Program-made: the position numbers and the translations under genes
IMG/VR virus record: IMGVR_UViG_3300046777_001915
Coordinates: 1-54,749 of that record
Source: a virus
Length of the DNA: 54,749 bases
Reading direction: 5' to 3' (one strand)
Notes under the pieces: model-generated
What the model saw: only the letters and a program-made list of their open reading frames with translations
Database searches by the model: none
What the model was told of the DNA's origin: nothing
Shown here: positions 17,302 through 24,267 of the stretch, one piece after another
Position numbering within the stretch: the stretch's first letter is position 1
Layout: every line of letters starts with the position of its first letter

Positions 17302-18897
17302 ATGAACAAAAAAGTTCTAGGATTAGAGCAATTAGAGACTAGGACCCTGTTATCTGTTTCTTCTAACGACCCTTTACTAAATAATCAGTGGGGGTTACAG
17401 AGTATATCATCCTTTGGATCATGGAGTCAATCAACCGGTTCTAAAAATGTAGTAGTCGCTGTTATAGATAGTGGAACAGATTTGACGCACCAGGATCTTA
17501 AAGATAATTTATGGATAAACCCTTTTGAAATAGCTGGTGACGGTATAGATAATGAAAATAATGGTTATATAGATGATATTTATGGGTGGAATTTTTCTAA
17601 TAATACTAGCAACGTACAAGATAATTATGGACATGGCACTCATGTTGCTGGTATAATTGGTGCAGTAGGAGATAATTCGTTAGGTATTGCTGGAGTAAAT
17701 TGGAAAGTTAGTATCATGAGTTTAAAATTCATGGATGACAGAGGAATCGGAGACACTGGTGGGGCAATTCGAGCAATGGAGTATGCTCTGATGATGAAAA
17801 ATGTTTATGGGGTTAATGTGGTTGTGGCTAATGCTAGCTGGGGTGGGGGAACTGGCTTTAGTAATATGTTGTATGGAGAAATTCAAAAATTAAATGATAG
17901 TGGAATTGTGTTGACTGTTGCTGCTGGAAATAATGGTAGTAATAATGATATTACATTAAGATATCCTAGTTGCTATGATATAGATAATATTATTAGTGTC
18001 GGGGCTTTAGGTTATGATAAAGTAAATCTTGCAGGGTTTTCTAACTATGGTTCAACCACAGTAGATTTAGCTGCTCCGGGAAGTATGATATATTCTACGT
18101 TGCCATGGAATAGTTATGGATATTTAAGCGGAACTAGCATGGCTGCTCCATTTGTAACCGGAGCCGTAGCACTATTAAATAGCATCCAACCATTAAGTGT
18201 TGCAGAAGTTAAGAGTGTGATCTTTGGGGCGGTCGATAAATTACCGGAATTATTTGGAAAGGTGGCTACTGGTGGAAAACTAAATATAGAAGCGGCTGTT
18301 GACAGTCTCTTGGGAATACCATACGTTCATAATCAAGCTCCAATTGGTGGCATTAATTATCAAACATTAAAAATTGTTAGTGGATGGGTCAAAGATCCAG
18401 ACGGTACTAATCCGCTTAATTTGCAGCTATGGATAGATGATACTCTGGTTACTTCAAAAATATCTGGGTCTGATGGAACTTTTATTTTTAATCTGGGAGG
18501 TCTGGTAGTAGGAGACCATGTTATAAATATAAAGGCTATGGACTCTCAGAGCGGGTCGTGGAGCACCATTGCTACGACAAAGGTTGTAATTCCTCCTCCT
18601 GTGGTTCGTGTAGGACTATTAACTACTAGTAGAATTGCAGGATGGGCGTATAGTGATAGAAGCGGAAGTTCTCCTGTAGTAGTAAGAATTCTTATAAACG
18701 ATAGGCTCGTGGCTGGTCAGTGGGCCAATCAGTATCGACAAGCATTAAAGTATAGTTTAGGATCGGCGTATCATGGTTTTAATATAAGTTTGAATAGAAG
18801 CTGGTTTCGTAGAGGAGACAATGTTATAAAGGTAGTGGTATTCGATCCAGTATCGAAACAAGCGTCTCTGGTTGGAGAGTATCGTATAAGGAAATAA
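17302..18897 (+). CDS. Secreted subtilisin-like protease with LEPR-XLL N-terminus
   Basis: 531 residues from ATG 17302. Catalytic triad: D56 in AVIDSGTD, H111 in GHGTHVAG, S280 in SGTSMAAP, with oxyanion Asn in AAGNNG. The N-terminus LEQLETRTLLS matches the LEPR-XLL motif of planctomycete exported proteins. After the protease domain (to about 355) come two Ig-like beta domains. It should act outside the cytoplasm, on host surface proteins or the S-layer-like coat. The motif strongly suggests capture from a planctomycete host. Confidence 0.92.
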   Translation: MNKKVLGLEQLETRTLLSVSSNDPLLNNQWGLQSISSFGSWSQSTGSKNVVVAVIDSGTDLTHQDLKDNLWINPFEIAGDGIDNENNGYIDDIYGWNFSNNTSNVQDNYGHGTHVAGIIGAVGDNSLGIAGVNWKVSIMSLKFMDDRGIGDTGGAIRAMEYALMMKNVYGVNVVVANASWGGGTGFSNMLYGEIQKLNDSGIVLTVAAGNNGSNNDITLRYPSCYDIDNIISVGALGYDKVNLAGFSNYGSTTVDLAAPGSMIYSTLPWNSYGYLSGTSMAAPFVTGAVALLNSIQPLSVAEVKSVIFGAVDKLPELFGKVATGGKLNIEAAVDSLLGIPYVHNQAPIGGINYQTLKIVSGWVKDPDGTNPLNLQLWIDDTLVTSKISGSDGTFIFNLGGLVVGDHVINIKAMDSQSGSWSTIATTKVVIPPPVVRVGLLTTSRIAGWAYSDRSGSSPVVVRILINDRLVAGQWANQYRQALKYSLGSAYHGFNISLNRSWFRRGDNVIKVVVFDPVSKQASLVGEYRIRK

Positions 18898-19029
18898 GGG
18901 CAACCTTTAAGGTTTAGGTAGTACATATTCATATAATAGCCCCCTACTATGTTTGCACCACCGCCGCCTCGACACAAAAAACGCCGATATCCTTACTAAA
19001 ACAGAAAAACCCCCCTAAGTTGTTGGGGC
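18898..19029 (+). other. Intergenic tail after the subtilase
   Basis: Holds the perfect palindrome AACCTT-T-AAGGTT at about 18902, a weak CCCC/GGGG hairpin at 19012-19028 and a 16-codon open frame at 18949-18999 (MFAPPPPRHKKRRYPY) without a convincing ribosome site. I would not call the frame a gene. The hairpins may end the glmS-subtilase transcript. Confidence 0.4.
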
Positions 19030-19098
19030 ATAAGTACTTACGACGATTTTAATCCGCCCGATTGTTCGTAAGTGTTTGATAAATAAGGACTTAGGATA
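19030..19098 (+). repeat. Cassette repeat R1
   Basis: First copy of the interspersed element: direct half-site AAGTACTTACGAC, a divergent core (AATCCGCCCG), inverted half-site TCGTAAGTGTTT and third direct half-site AAGGACTTAGGA, followed by an A/T tract and promoter. Its core is the least G+C-rich of the set. Confidence 0.75.
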
Positions 19099-19125
19099 AT
19101 TACAGAAAAATTTTTTTCTAAGGTA

Positions 19126-19154
19126 TTGACACGAGAAAAGCCGATATGTATAAT
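19126..19154 (+). promoter_or_regulatory. Cassette promoter, CGATA class
   Basis: TTGACA, 17-nt spacer containing CCGATA, TATAAT. Drives the 75-aa gene at 19183. Confidence 0.8.
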
Positions 19155-19182
19155 ACGTTCAACACAAGAGGAGATGATAAAA

Positions 19183-19410
19183 ATGGTTACCTTGAACACC
19201 CGAGACGAGTTGGTTGAGTTCCTGTACGGTGCGGATAGCACTTCTCCCGATACCTTGGTTGGGATTGCTCGCATCGGTGGCGAGTTGCTCGAAGAGGCTC
19301 TGAACGACGAGTACGGATATATTCAGTATTTTTTCCCGATGGGCGATGAGGGAGAGTTTATCGAGGTGAATGAGAACGGTGAGGTGGTTGCTGACGGACT
19401 GTACTACTGA
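19183..19410 (+). CDS. Hypothetical acidic 75-aa protein
   Basis: Start chosen after the promoter, with AGAGGAG about 9 nt upstream; the longer frame begins in the -35 box. Residues 1-40 look helical with the pattern TLVGIARIGGELLEEAL, the rest acidic. Family not recognised. First gene of the cassette series. Confidence 0.7.
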   Translation: MVTLNTRDELVEFLYGADSTSPDTLVGIARIGGELLEEALNDEYGYIQYFFPMGDEGEFIEVNENGEVVADGLYY

Positions 19411-19416
19411 TCAGTA

Positions 19417-19444
19417 TTGACACGCTAAAAAATCTTGATAGAAT
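19417..19444 (+). promoter_or_regulatory. Internal promoter, no CGATA box
   Basis: TTGACA, 16-nt spacer, TAGAAT, starting 6 bp after the preceding stop codon. Serves the 49-aa gene at 19471. Confidence 0.7.
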
Positions 19445-19470
19445 ATACGTATAAGAAAGAGAGAAATAAA

Positions 19471-19620
19471 ATGACGATTCAAGTGCAAAATACGGTTCGA
19501 CGGTTGGTTGCTCGACACGGCTACTCGGCTACGTTTGTTCAGCATCTCGGAGAGGGTATTGTTCTGTACAGTATCGGCGGTATCATGTATCGTATTCGTG
19601 GTGATGGTACGATTCTCTAA
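19471..19620 (+). CDS. Hypothetical 49-aa protein
   Basis: Basic N-terminal half (VRRLVARHGYS) and beta-strand-like C-terminal half (GIVLYSIGGIMYRIRGDG). Preceded by the GA-rich leader AAGAAAGAGAGA rather than a classical Shine-Dalgarno. Unknown function. Confidence 0.6.
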   Translation: MTIQVQNTVRRLVARHGYSATFVQHLGEGIVLYSIGGIMYRIRGDGTIL

Positions 19621-19634
19621 ACAAGCGTACAGTA

Positions 19635-19662
19635 TTGACAGCCTAGAATAATCTTATAGAAT
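19635..19662 (+). promoter_or_regulatory. Internal promoter, no CGATA box
   Basis: TTGACA, 16-nt spacer, TAGAAT, in a 65-bp gap between two small genes. Confidence 0.7.
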
Positions 19663-19685
19663 ACAATCACTAAGGAGAAAAGAAC

Positions 19686-19886
19686 ATGACCAAGCACAAC
19701 AACAACCTGAGCAAGATTTTCGCTGCTATGACTGCTGGTAAGTATATTGGTGTGATCGACCCCAAGGGCAACGCTCACTGCGGGCTGGTGAATAGCATCA
19801 TGAGAGAAGACGGAAGCGGAAAGAATTGGATTGTGACGATTAGTAATCGTTGTGTGAATGAAAAAGTTTTTATCTACGCTTGCTAA
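19686..19886 (+). CDS. Hypothetical 66-aa protein
   Basis: Start follows AAGGAG. Small predicted beta fold (YIGVIDPKGNAHCGLVNSI, KNWIVTISNR). No family recognised. Single gene with its own promoter. Confidence 0.65.
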   Translation: MTKHNNNLSKIFAAMTAGKYIGVIDPKGNAHCGLVNSIMREDGSGKNWIVTISNRCVNEKVFIYAC

Positions 19887-19890
19887 GGGC

Positions 19891-19919
19891 TTGATTGTTC
19901 AGAATCCATAGTGTAGAAT
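19891..19919 (+). promoter_or_regulatory. Internal promoter, no CGATA box
   Basis: TTGATT, 17-nt spacer, TAGAAT, just after the preceding stop. Confidence 0.6.
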
Positions 19920-19938
19920 ACCGAAAAAGGAGTTGCTC

Positions 19939-20040
19939 ATGATTAGGCTGATTATCGACCTGTGTTTTGCTTCCACCATCACTATGCTGTTGTTCTATAT
20001 GTTTAGGCAGATCGAAATAATCTATAATGACCACATGTGA
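19939..20040 (+). CDS. 33-aa single-span membrane peptide
   Basis: ATG with AAGGAG 8 nt upstream and its own promoter. Residues 2-23 form one hydrophobic span (IRLIIDLCFASTITMLLFYM), followed by a short charged tail. Too short for function to be read from sequence; the promoter and ribosome site support expression. Confidence 0.55.
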   Translation: MIRLIIDLCFASTITMLLFYMFRQIEIIYNDHM

Positions 20041-20057
20041 CCTAAGTGGTGATCTGA

Positions 20058-20125
20058 TAAAGACTTACGACTAGCGGGGCGGCTCGGATTCGACGTAAGT
20101 ACTTATGAGATATAGGGTTATGACG
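20058..20125 (+). repeat. Cassette repeat R2
   Basis: AAAGACTTACGAC, core GCGGGGCGGCTCGG, inverted GACGTAAGTACTT, then GGTTATGACG as a weak third half-site. The following 150 bp up to the next gene resemble the region after R5. Confidence 0.8.
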
Positions 20126-20209
20126 ATATAGCAATTGGTGTGCCAAACATACTCAAAATACAGAAAAATTTTGTCAAAATTTCTTGACATAAAAATCTAG
20201 ATTTTTCTC

Positions 20210-20238
20210 TTGCAAACTCAAGTAGGGGCTGGTATAAT
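20210..20238 (+). promoter_or_regulatory. Promoter after R2
   Basis: TTGCAA, 17-nt spacer, TATAAT, with GTCGATATAAGA directly downstream of the -10, so the CGATA box sits after rather than inside the promoter. Shared in form with the promoter at 22529. Confidence 0.65.
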
Positions 20239-20276
20239 GTCGATATAAGAAGTAAGAGAGAAAGAGAGAGAAGAAA

Positions 20277-20498
20277 ATGAGAAAGCCTCCTAAGACTTCG
20301 ACGATCAAGGGTAAGATCAACGCCTACGCCTACAAGTGTGGCTTCACGTTCCACCCCCAAACGGATGGGACGTATGCCCTGTTCGACATTCACATGGGAT
20401 ACTACGTTTGCCGTGGTTCTCATGATCGGGTTGTGCAGTTCGTGGTAGATGAGTTGTGGGCTAAGTATCATCGGCTTACCAATGCCTACACGACTTGA
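20277..20498 (+). CDS. Hypothetical basic 73-aa protein
   Basis: Leader is the GA-rich tract AGAGAGAAAGAGAGAG. Lys-rich start, then YKCGFTFHPQTDGTYALFD and a C-terminal helix. Unknown family. Its stop TGA lies inside the -35 box of the next promoter. Confidence 0.65.
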   Translation: MRKPPKTSTIKGKINAYAYKCGFTFHPQTDGTYALFDIHMGYYVCRGSHDRVVQFVVDELWAKYHRLTNAYTT

Positions 20499-20523
20499 CA
20501 GCCAAGCGTGGATACGGTAGGAT
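20495..20523 (+). promoter_or_regulatory. Internal promoter overlapping a stop codon
   Basis: TTGACA, 17-nt spacer, TAGGAT. The upstream stop TGA (20496-20498) is part of TTGACA. Confidence 0.65.
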
Positions 20524-20546
20524 ACAACCACAGAAAGAGAGAACAG

Positions 20547-20738
20547 ATGAATACCAGCTATTTTCAGCCATCATTCGACACTATGCAAACCAGCACGATT
20601 CAGTTGACTCTGCGTGAGGCACAGCTTCAACTCCCCCATGCGAAGGGTGCTCTAAAAGAGGTGCTATGCGAGGTGATTCGGGCTGCTGCTACTGAACTGC
20701 GGTTCAGGTATCGGGAGAGCATCCGCTCTATAACGTAA
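20547..20738 (+). CDS. Hypothetical 63-aa protein
   Basis: Start after the leader AGAAAGAGAG; the longer open frame begins inside the promoter. Mostly helical, with LREAQLQLPHAKGALKEVL and a basic C-terminus. Function unknown. Confidence 0.65.
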   Translation: MNTSYFQPSFDTMQTSTIQLTLREAQLQLPHAKGALKEVLCEVIRAAATELRFRYRESIRSIT

Positions 20739-20750
20739 AACCTTAGCCCA

Positions 20751-20815
20751 TAAAGACTTACGAAAAGCGGGGCGCGCCGCGTTTGACGTAAGTGCTTATC
20801 TGACAACCACTTATG
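20751..20815 (+). repeat. Cassette repeat R3
   Basis: AAAGACTTACGA, core GCGGGGCGCGCCGCG (contains the octamer GGCGCGCC), inverted GACGTAAGTGCTT, then CCACTTATGG. Confidence 0.8.
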
Positions 20816-20841
20816 GCTTGTATAAAAATCTTTTTAAGGTA

Positions 20842-20869
20842 TTGACAGGAATATGCCGATAAGTATAAT
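20842..20869 (+). promoter_or_regulatory. Cassette promoter, CGATA class
   Basis: TTGACA, 16-nt spacer with CCGATA, TATAAT, after R3. Confidence 0.8.
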
Positions 20870-20897
20870 AGACACAACACAAGAGGAAAGGAAAACC

Positions 20898-21047
20898 ATG
20901 GAAAACGTCATTCGGGTCTACTTCACTTCGGATTGCTGCGGCTGTGAGATGACCTTCGCCCAAGTGGATTATGGTATTTGCCCGAAGTGCTGCGAACACT
21001 GCGAAGTGATTGGAGAAGAAGTTGTCGAAGATTGTGGAGAGTATTGA
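20898..21047 (+). CDS. 49-aa zinc-ribbon-like protein
   Basis: Start after AGAGGAAAGG. Six cysteines in CCGCEM and CPKCCEHC give two CxxC-type knuckles, probably binding one zinc. Acidic C-terminus. May be a protein- or nucleic-acid-binding adaptor. Stop TGA overlaps the next -35 box. Confidence 0.65.
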   Translation: MENVIRVYFTSDCCGCEMTFAQVDYGICPKCCEHCEVIGEEVVEDCGEY

Positions 21048-21072
21048 CAGGACCAGCGAGAGACGATATACT
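21044..21072 (+). promoter_or_regulatory. Internal promoter overlapping a stop codon
   Basis: TTGACA, 17-nt spacer, TATACT. The stop of the zinc-ribbon gene (TGA 21045-21047) is inside the -35 box. Confidence 0.7.
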
Positions 21073-21096
21073 AGACTCTCCAAAGAGGAAAAAGAA

Positions 21097-21216
21097 ATGA
21101 CTTTTGTGGATTTGGCTCTACTGTGTGCATGTGCAGGACTCACCTATATTCTGCATGAAGTTTTTTGTGCGATGGGTGAGATGTATCGTGAATGGCTGGA
21201 AAACCTTTTTAACTGA
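21097..21216 (+). CDS. 39-aa membrane-associated peptide
   Basis: Start after AGAGGAAAAAG. One hydrophobic stretch (VDLALLCACAGLTYILHEVF) then an amphipathic tail. Function unknown. Confidence 0.55.
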   Translation: MTFVDLALLCACAGLTYILHEVFCAMGEMYREWLENLFN

Positions 21217-21224
21217 AAGAAAAA

Positions 21225-21524
21225 ATGACACACGCAGAAGCAACGAAGATGGTTTTGGGTAAGCGTAATCGTGGACAACGAAAGGTTGGCAACAACACCT
21301 ATGCCTACATTCAAGCAGATGGTAGCGTTGCAATCGAGTTGCACGGTACGAATGTTGTAGTAATCTATCCCGATGATACTGTGATGCTGAATAGTGGTGG
21401 ATGGCGTACACACACCACGAAGAAGCGTATCAACCAGTATTCACCCGTACAGGTATACCAGAAGAACTATGAGTGGTACCTGAACGATGGTACACCGTTT
21501 GAAGACCGTATGGTTGTGGGTTGA
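21225..21524 (+). CDS. Hypothetical 99-aa protein
   Basis: Nine bp after the membrane peptide and probably in its transcript. Basic start (LGKRNRGQRK), beta-rich centre (TYAYIQADGSVAIELHGTNVV). Family not recognised. Confidence 0.65.
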   Translation: MTHAEATKMVLGKRNRGQRKVGNNTYAYIQADGSVAIELHGTNVVVIYPDDTVMLNSGGWRTHTTKKRINQYSPVQVYQKNYEWYLNDGTPFEDRMVVG

Positions 21525-21608
21525 CATAAAGCCTTGTCCGTAAAGAACTTACGGCGAGGCCGGCCGCTCCGATTTGACGTAACTACTTACACACCAACAC
21601 TTTACGTC
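21525..21608 (+). repeat. Cassette repeat R4
   Basis: Begins with a complete leading hairpin (GCCT, CCGTAA / TTACGG, AGGC), then core GGCCGGCC, inverted GACGTAACTACTT and third half-site ACACTTTACGTC. Confidence 0.85.
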
Positions 21609-21634
21609 TAAAAAAATTTCTTCAGTTTTCACTG

Positions 21635-21663
21635 TTGACAAGTCGATAATAGATGTATAGAAT
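21635..21663 (+). promoter_or_regulatory. Cassette promoter, CGATA class
   Basis: TTGACA, 17-nt spacer with TCGATAATAGATG, TAGAAT, after R4. Confidence 0.8.
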
Positions 21664-21689
21664 ACAGGCAACAAGAAAGAGAGGCTAGA

Positions 21690-21869
21690 ATGTACGAGAT
21701 TGGTGACAAGGTTCGGCTTGGTGGAATCACTGGAAAGATTGTTGATTGGTACTTCGACGAGGGTGATGTATGGGTGGTCGATCTGGCCGGTGTGCAATGC
21801 GAGTGCAGCACAACCGAACTGCAAAAAGGCTATATGCCCCATGAGTGGGAAGTGGCTTGTGGGGCTTGA
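21690..21869 (+). CDS. 59-aa KOW/SH3-like protein
   Basis: Reads MYEIGDKVRLGGITGKIVDW, the beta-strand pattern of small KOW or SH3-like barrels (a G-D-x-V-R-L start and a turn before the next strand). Such folds bind RNA or proteins. GA-rich leader. Stop TGA lies in the next -35 box. Confidence 0.6.
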   Translation: MYEIGDKVRLGGITGKIVDWYFDEGDVWVVDLAGVQCECSTTELQKGYMPHEWEVACGA

Positions 21870-21894
21870 CAACATTGAAACCATCTACTAGAAT
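21866..21894 (+). promoter_or_regulatory. Internal promoter overlapping a stop codon
   Basis: TTGACA, 17-nt spacer, TAGAAT; the stop of the upstream gene forms its TGA. Confidence 0.7.
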
Positions 21895-21917
21895 CGTACT
21901 AAGAAAGAGAGAAAAAG

Positions 21918-22133
21918 ATGTTGAAGAAGTTTGTGGATGCTAAGGCTAGGATTTGGGGTAGTGAGGCTCATGCCTGTACGATTATGTTTGAAGTAGGAAA
22001 GGGTAAGTTTTATGCTGAGTGTGACTCAACCCTTGACCGTAGGCTCTTGAAAGATAAGAACTATGAAGAAGTTCTGAACGATATGTTCTACGATTATTGT
22101 TGTGAAAACGCTTCTTGGATGGGCATATCCTAA
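21918..22133 (+). CDS. Hypothetical 71-aa protein
   Basis: GA-rich leader AAGAAAGAGAG. Mixed fold with HACTIMFEVGKGKFYAECD and a tail containing a Cys pair (YDYCCENAS). Unknown. Confidence 0.6.
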   Translation: MLKKFVDAKARIWGSEAHACTIMFEVGKGKFYAECDSTLDRRLLKDKNYEEVLNDMFYDYCCENASWMGIS

Positions 22134-22148
22134 ACCGAAAGGGGAAAC

Positions 22149-22358
22149 ATGAGTGAAGCAGAGGTGGAGATGTGGGCAACCTTGGCAATATGGTTTATTG
22201 GGGCTTGGTTTGTTGGCTCTACGGTTGGTTGGTGGATTTTCTTGCAAACATTTAGGCTTGTTGACAACTATCTTCAAGATAGGTATTTTGCGAAAATGGG
22301 GTGGAAAAAAATGAAAGACGATAGTGGGAAAACTTGGTATGTAGGACGCGAAAACTAA
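22149..22358 (+). CDS. Hypothetical 69-aa membrane protein
   Basis: Start after AAAGGGG. One or two hydrophobic spans in the first 40 residues (MWATLAIWFIGAWFVGSTVG), then a basic cytoplasmic-type tail. Co-transcribed with the 71-aa gene, 15 bp apart. Confidence 0.6.
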   Translation: MSEAEVEMWATLAIWFIGAWFVGSTVGWWIFLQTFRLVDNYLQDRYFAKMGWKKMKDDSGKTWYVGREN

Positions 22359-22361
22359 TCG

Positions 22362-22447
22362 TAACTGCTTGCCGCATATAGACTTACAACGAGGAGGGCG
22401 GGCAAATTTTGACGTAAGTGCTTAAGCCACAAGAACTTATGACGCAC
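22362..22447 (+). repeat. Cassette repeat R5
   Basis: Leading TGCCGCA arm, ATAGACTTACAAC, core GGAGGGCGGGC, inverted GACGTAAGTGCTT and third AAGAACTTATGACG. Confidence 0.8.
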
Positions 22448-22528
22448 TAGCAAATAGTATGCCAAATGCTCAAAAAGCAGGCAAAAGTTTTGTCAAAAAA
22501 TCTTGACACAAAAATTTCTAGATTTCTC

Positions 22529-22556
22529 TTGCAACCTCAAGAATCCATGGTATAAT
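22529..22556 (+). promoter_or_regulatory. Promoter after R5
   Basis: TTGCAA, 16-nt spacer, TATAAT then GTCGATATAAGAG, closely matching the promoter after R2. Confidence 0.65.
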
Positions 22557-22588
22557 GTCGATATAAGAGAAAGAAAGAGAGAGAAAAG

Positions 22589-22792
22589 ATGGAAAAGGTC
22601 ACTAGCGTCAACAGTTTCATCGCTTCCCTGCCGAAGATTCGCAAGCGTCGAATCTGGAGCGTCATCATCGACGGTAAGGTGGTTCAGGGTGTTTCGGCTA
22701 CCGACAATCGGAAGGAAACCGCCGAAGCGTACATCGCAAGCAAGTACCCTGGACAAGTGTTCACCCTGAAGTTCTCCCACTGGAAGATTTGA
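22589..22792 (+). CDS. Hypothetical basic 67-aa protein
   Basis: Leader AAGAAAGAGAGAG. Positively charged start (PKIRKRRIWSVIIDGK) and a small alpha/beta pattern. Function unknown. Confidence 0.6.
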   Translation: MEKVTSVNSFIASLPKIRKRRIWSVIIDGKVVQGVSATDNRKETAEAYIASKYPGQVFTLKFSHWKI

Positions 22793-22796
22793 GGGC

Positions 22797-22825
22797 TTGA
22801 CAAGCGGTAGACAGGTTGCTAGAAT
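22797..22825 (+). promoter_or_regulatory. Internal promoter, no CGATA box
   Basis: TTGACA, 17-nt spacer, TAGAAT, 4 bp after the preceding stop. Confidence 0.7.
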
Positions 22826-22850
22826 CCACACACAAGAAAGAGAGACAAAG

Positions 22851-23231
22851 ATGAAAACGAAGTTTGCCATTATTGAGAACGCCAAGCGTCAGGCCCGTAT
22901 GGTTTTCAAGGGTATCGCGATTCCCATGCTGGTAGAGATTCCCGATGATCGAATCACCGAAGATACCGACTACGTTTACGGAGTTGCAGACCAGAAGCGG
23001 TATGTGGTTTCTGAAAAGGTTTTGAAGTTCAATCGGAAAGCACTGCGTCGGCTCGGCAAAATTCGTGTCGAGAAGGCCGATCCTCGGCTTATTGGTGGAG
23101 ACGATACCATGATCGTGAAGGTTGGCAAGCCGGGCAGCAAAGAGCGTGTGGAAGCGTTGAAGGCTCAGTACGAAGCCATTACGGCATATGGCGAAGAAAT
23201 CAGCCCATTTGCATGGAAGGACGAAAACTAA
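22851..23231 (+). CDS. Hypothetical basic 126-aa protein
   Basis: Start chosen after the leader AAGAAAGAGAG. Basic, mixed alpha/beta, no cysteines or membrane segment (FKGIAIPMLVEIPDDRI, VLKFNRKALRRLGK). Higher G+C and codon usage like other cassette genes. Unknown family. Confidence 0.7.
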   Translation: MKTKFAIIENAKRQARMVFKGIAIPMLVEIPDDRITEDTDYVYGVADQKRYVVSEKVLKFNRKALRRLGKIRVEKADPRLIGGDDTMIVKVGKPGSKERVEALKAQYEAITAYGEEISPFAWKDEN

Positions 23232-23233
23232 AA

Positions 23234-23425
23234 ATGTTTACTGCTGAACACACCCCTCGATACGGGGATACTGTGATGCTGGACGGTCAAAAGGTTGTGG
23301 TGAAATGTTTCATGGGTGTCTTGGCCGATGAGATTTATGGTACAAAAGATGCTTGGGCATCAGTACAGTATGATGACGGTAGGACTGTCCACTGTTCCCT
23401 ATACGATCTGCAACCCTGTAAATAG
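23234..23425 (+). CDS. Hypothetical 63-aa beta-rich protein
   Basis: Starts 2 bp after the 126-aa gene, so likely coupled. PRYGDTVMLDGQKVVVK and WASVQYDDGRTVHCSLYDL suggest a small SH3-like barrel. Unknown. Confidence 0.6.
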   Translation: MFTAEHTPRYGDTVMLDGQKVVVKCFMGVLADEIYGTKDAWASVQYDDGRTVHCSLYDLQPCK

Positions 23426-23437
23426 AAAGACTATAAA

Positions 23438-23521
23438 ATGTTCAGTGCCTTAATGTTCATCATCGGATATGTCGGTTTTGCCTATTGTGTAATCAGTCCG
23501 TTCTACAATAACAAAAATTGA
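23438..23521 (+). CDS. 27-aa membrane peptide
   Basis: Single hydrophobic span (ALMFIIGYVGFAYCVI) and a short Asn/Lys tail, 12 bp after the previous gene. Weak AAAGACT leader. Confidence 0.4.
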   Translation: MFSALMFIIGYVGFAYCVISPFYNNKN

Positions 23522-23524
23522 CGC

Positions 23525-23605
23525 AAACCCTTGCGACGTAAAGACTTACGATGCAGAGGCGCGCCCGGCTGGTCGTAAGTTGTTGCAGGATAGGGATTTA
23601 GGTAA
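23525..23605 (+). repeat. Cassette repeat R6
   Basis: TAAAGACTTACGA, core GAGGCGCGCCCGG (octamer GGCGCGCC), inverted GTCGTAAGTTGTT and weak third site GGATTTAGG. Confidence 0.75.
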
Positions 23606-23619
23606 AATTATTTGTGCTA

Positions 23620-23660
23620 AAGATGTTAGCAGGAATTAGCCGATAATATACATAGAAAGG
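23620..23660 (+). promoter_or_regulatory. Degenerate cassette promoter after R6
   Basis: No TTGACA is present; TTAGCA at 23624 lies ahead of AGCCGATAATATACAT, so the CGATAAT box is kept while the -35 is poor. Expression may rely on an activator or be weak. Confidence 0.4.
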
Positions 23661-23668
23661 AACCTTTT

Positions 23669-23842
23669 ATGTTCTCTATGATATTTCTGGCTGGGTTGTT
23701 CGGTTATGGTCTGGGATTTGAGGGAGTCGAAAAAGGGAAAGTCTATATTGGTGTGTATACCCCTCGTTGTGAGTATGGATGGGTGGTCAGTGAAAAAGAG
23801 ATTTATTTGGACACAATTTTTGAGAAGCGTATTGACAAGTAG
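23669..23842 (+). CDS. Hypothetical 57-aa protein with N-terminal span
   Basis: AAAGGAACC leader. Hydrophobic start (MFSMIFLAGLFGYGLGF) followed by a beta-rich region (VYIGVYTPRCEYGWVVS). Either membrane-anchored or exported. Its last codons contain the next promoter's -35 box. Confidence 0.55.
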   Translation: MFSMIFLAGLFGYGLGFEGVEKGKVYIGVYTPRCEYGWVVSEKEIYLDTIFEKRIDK

Positions 23843-23860
23843 GACGGCCGAGTGTAGACT
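23832..23860 (+). promoter_or_regulatory. Promoter inside the end of the upstream gene
   Basis: TTGACA is read as codons near the end of the 57-aa gene; 17-nt spacer; TAGACT. Confidence 0.6.
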
Positions 23861-23880
23861 AGATTAGAGAAAGGAAGACC

Positions 23881-24024
23881 ATGACACGCGAAACCATCAA
23901 CTATCAGATCATAAGCCTGCGATACGATATCGACAATTATCGACAGGCTAGGATGTTCGGCAAGGTGGCTGAATTGAGGCTGGAAATTGCGAGGTTGGAG
24001 GCTGTTCTTAGACTCATGAAATAA
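23881..24024 (+). CDS. 47-aa helical protein
   Basis: AAAGGAAG leader. One long amphipathic helix (GKVAELRLEIARLEAVLRLM) likely to form a coiled-coil dimer. Could be a small adaptor or inhibitor; nothing more can be read. Confidence 0.55.
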   Translation: MTRETINYQIISLRYDIDNYRQARMFGKVAELRLEIARLEAVLRLMK

Positions 24025-24028
24025 GGGC

Positions 24029-24057
24029 TTGACAATGACACACTTTCCGCATATGAT
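24029..24057 (+). promoter_or_regulatory. Internal promoter, no CGATA box
   Basis: TTGACA, 17-nt spacer, TATGAT, 4 bp after the preceding stop. Confidence 0.7.
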
Positions 24058-24091
24058 GGCTTTTGTTCTCACCACCCCAAAGGAAAACAGT

Positions 24092-24265
24092 ATGCTGGAT
24101 TTCGACGCAGTAAACCGGATCCTTGACGAGATGGCAGAGCAGGGTATTCTTGAGCCGATGGTTGAGCCGATTGATGATCCTAGTGTCCAAGTCGATTTTT
24201 ACGATTGGGCTGAGGTGGTGGGGATTAGTGACCAGATCGAACCGGACGTAGAGTTTACGGTTTGA
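24092..24265 (+). CDS. Acidic 57-aa hypothetical protein
   Basis: Start chosen after AAAGGAAAACAG; the longer open frame begins in the promoter. Acidic (EPMVEPIDDPSVQVDFYD). Unknown. Confidence 0.6.
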   Translation: MLDFDAVNRILDEMAEQGILEPMVEPIDDPSVQVDFYDWAEVVGISDQIEPDVEFTV

Positions 24266-24267
24266 CG

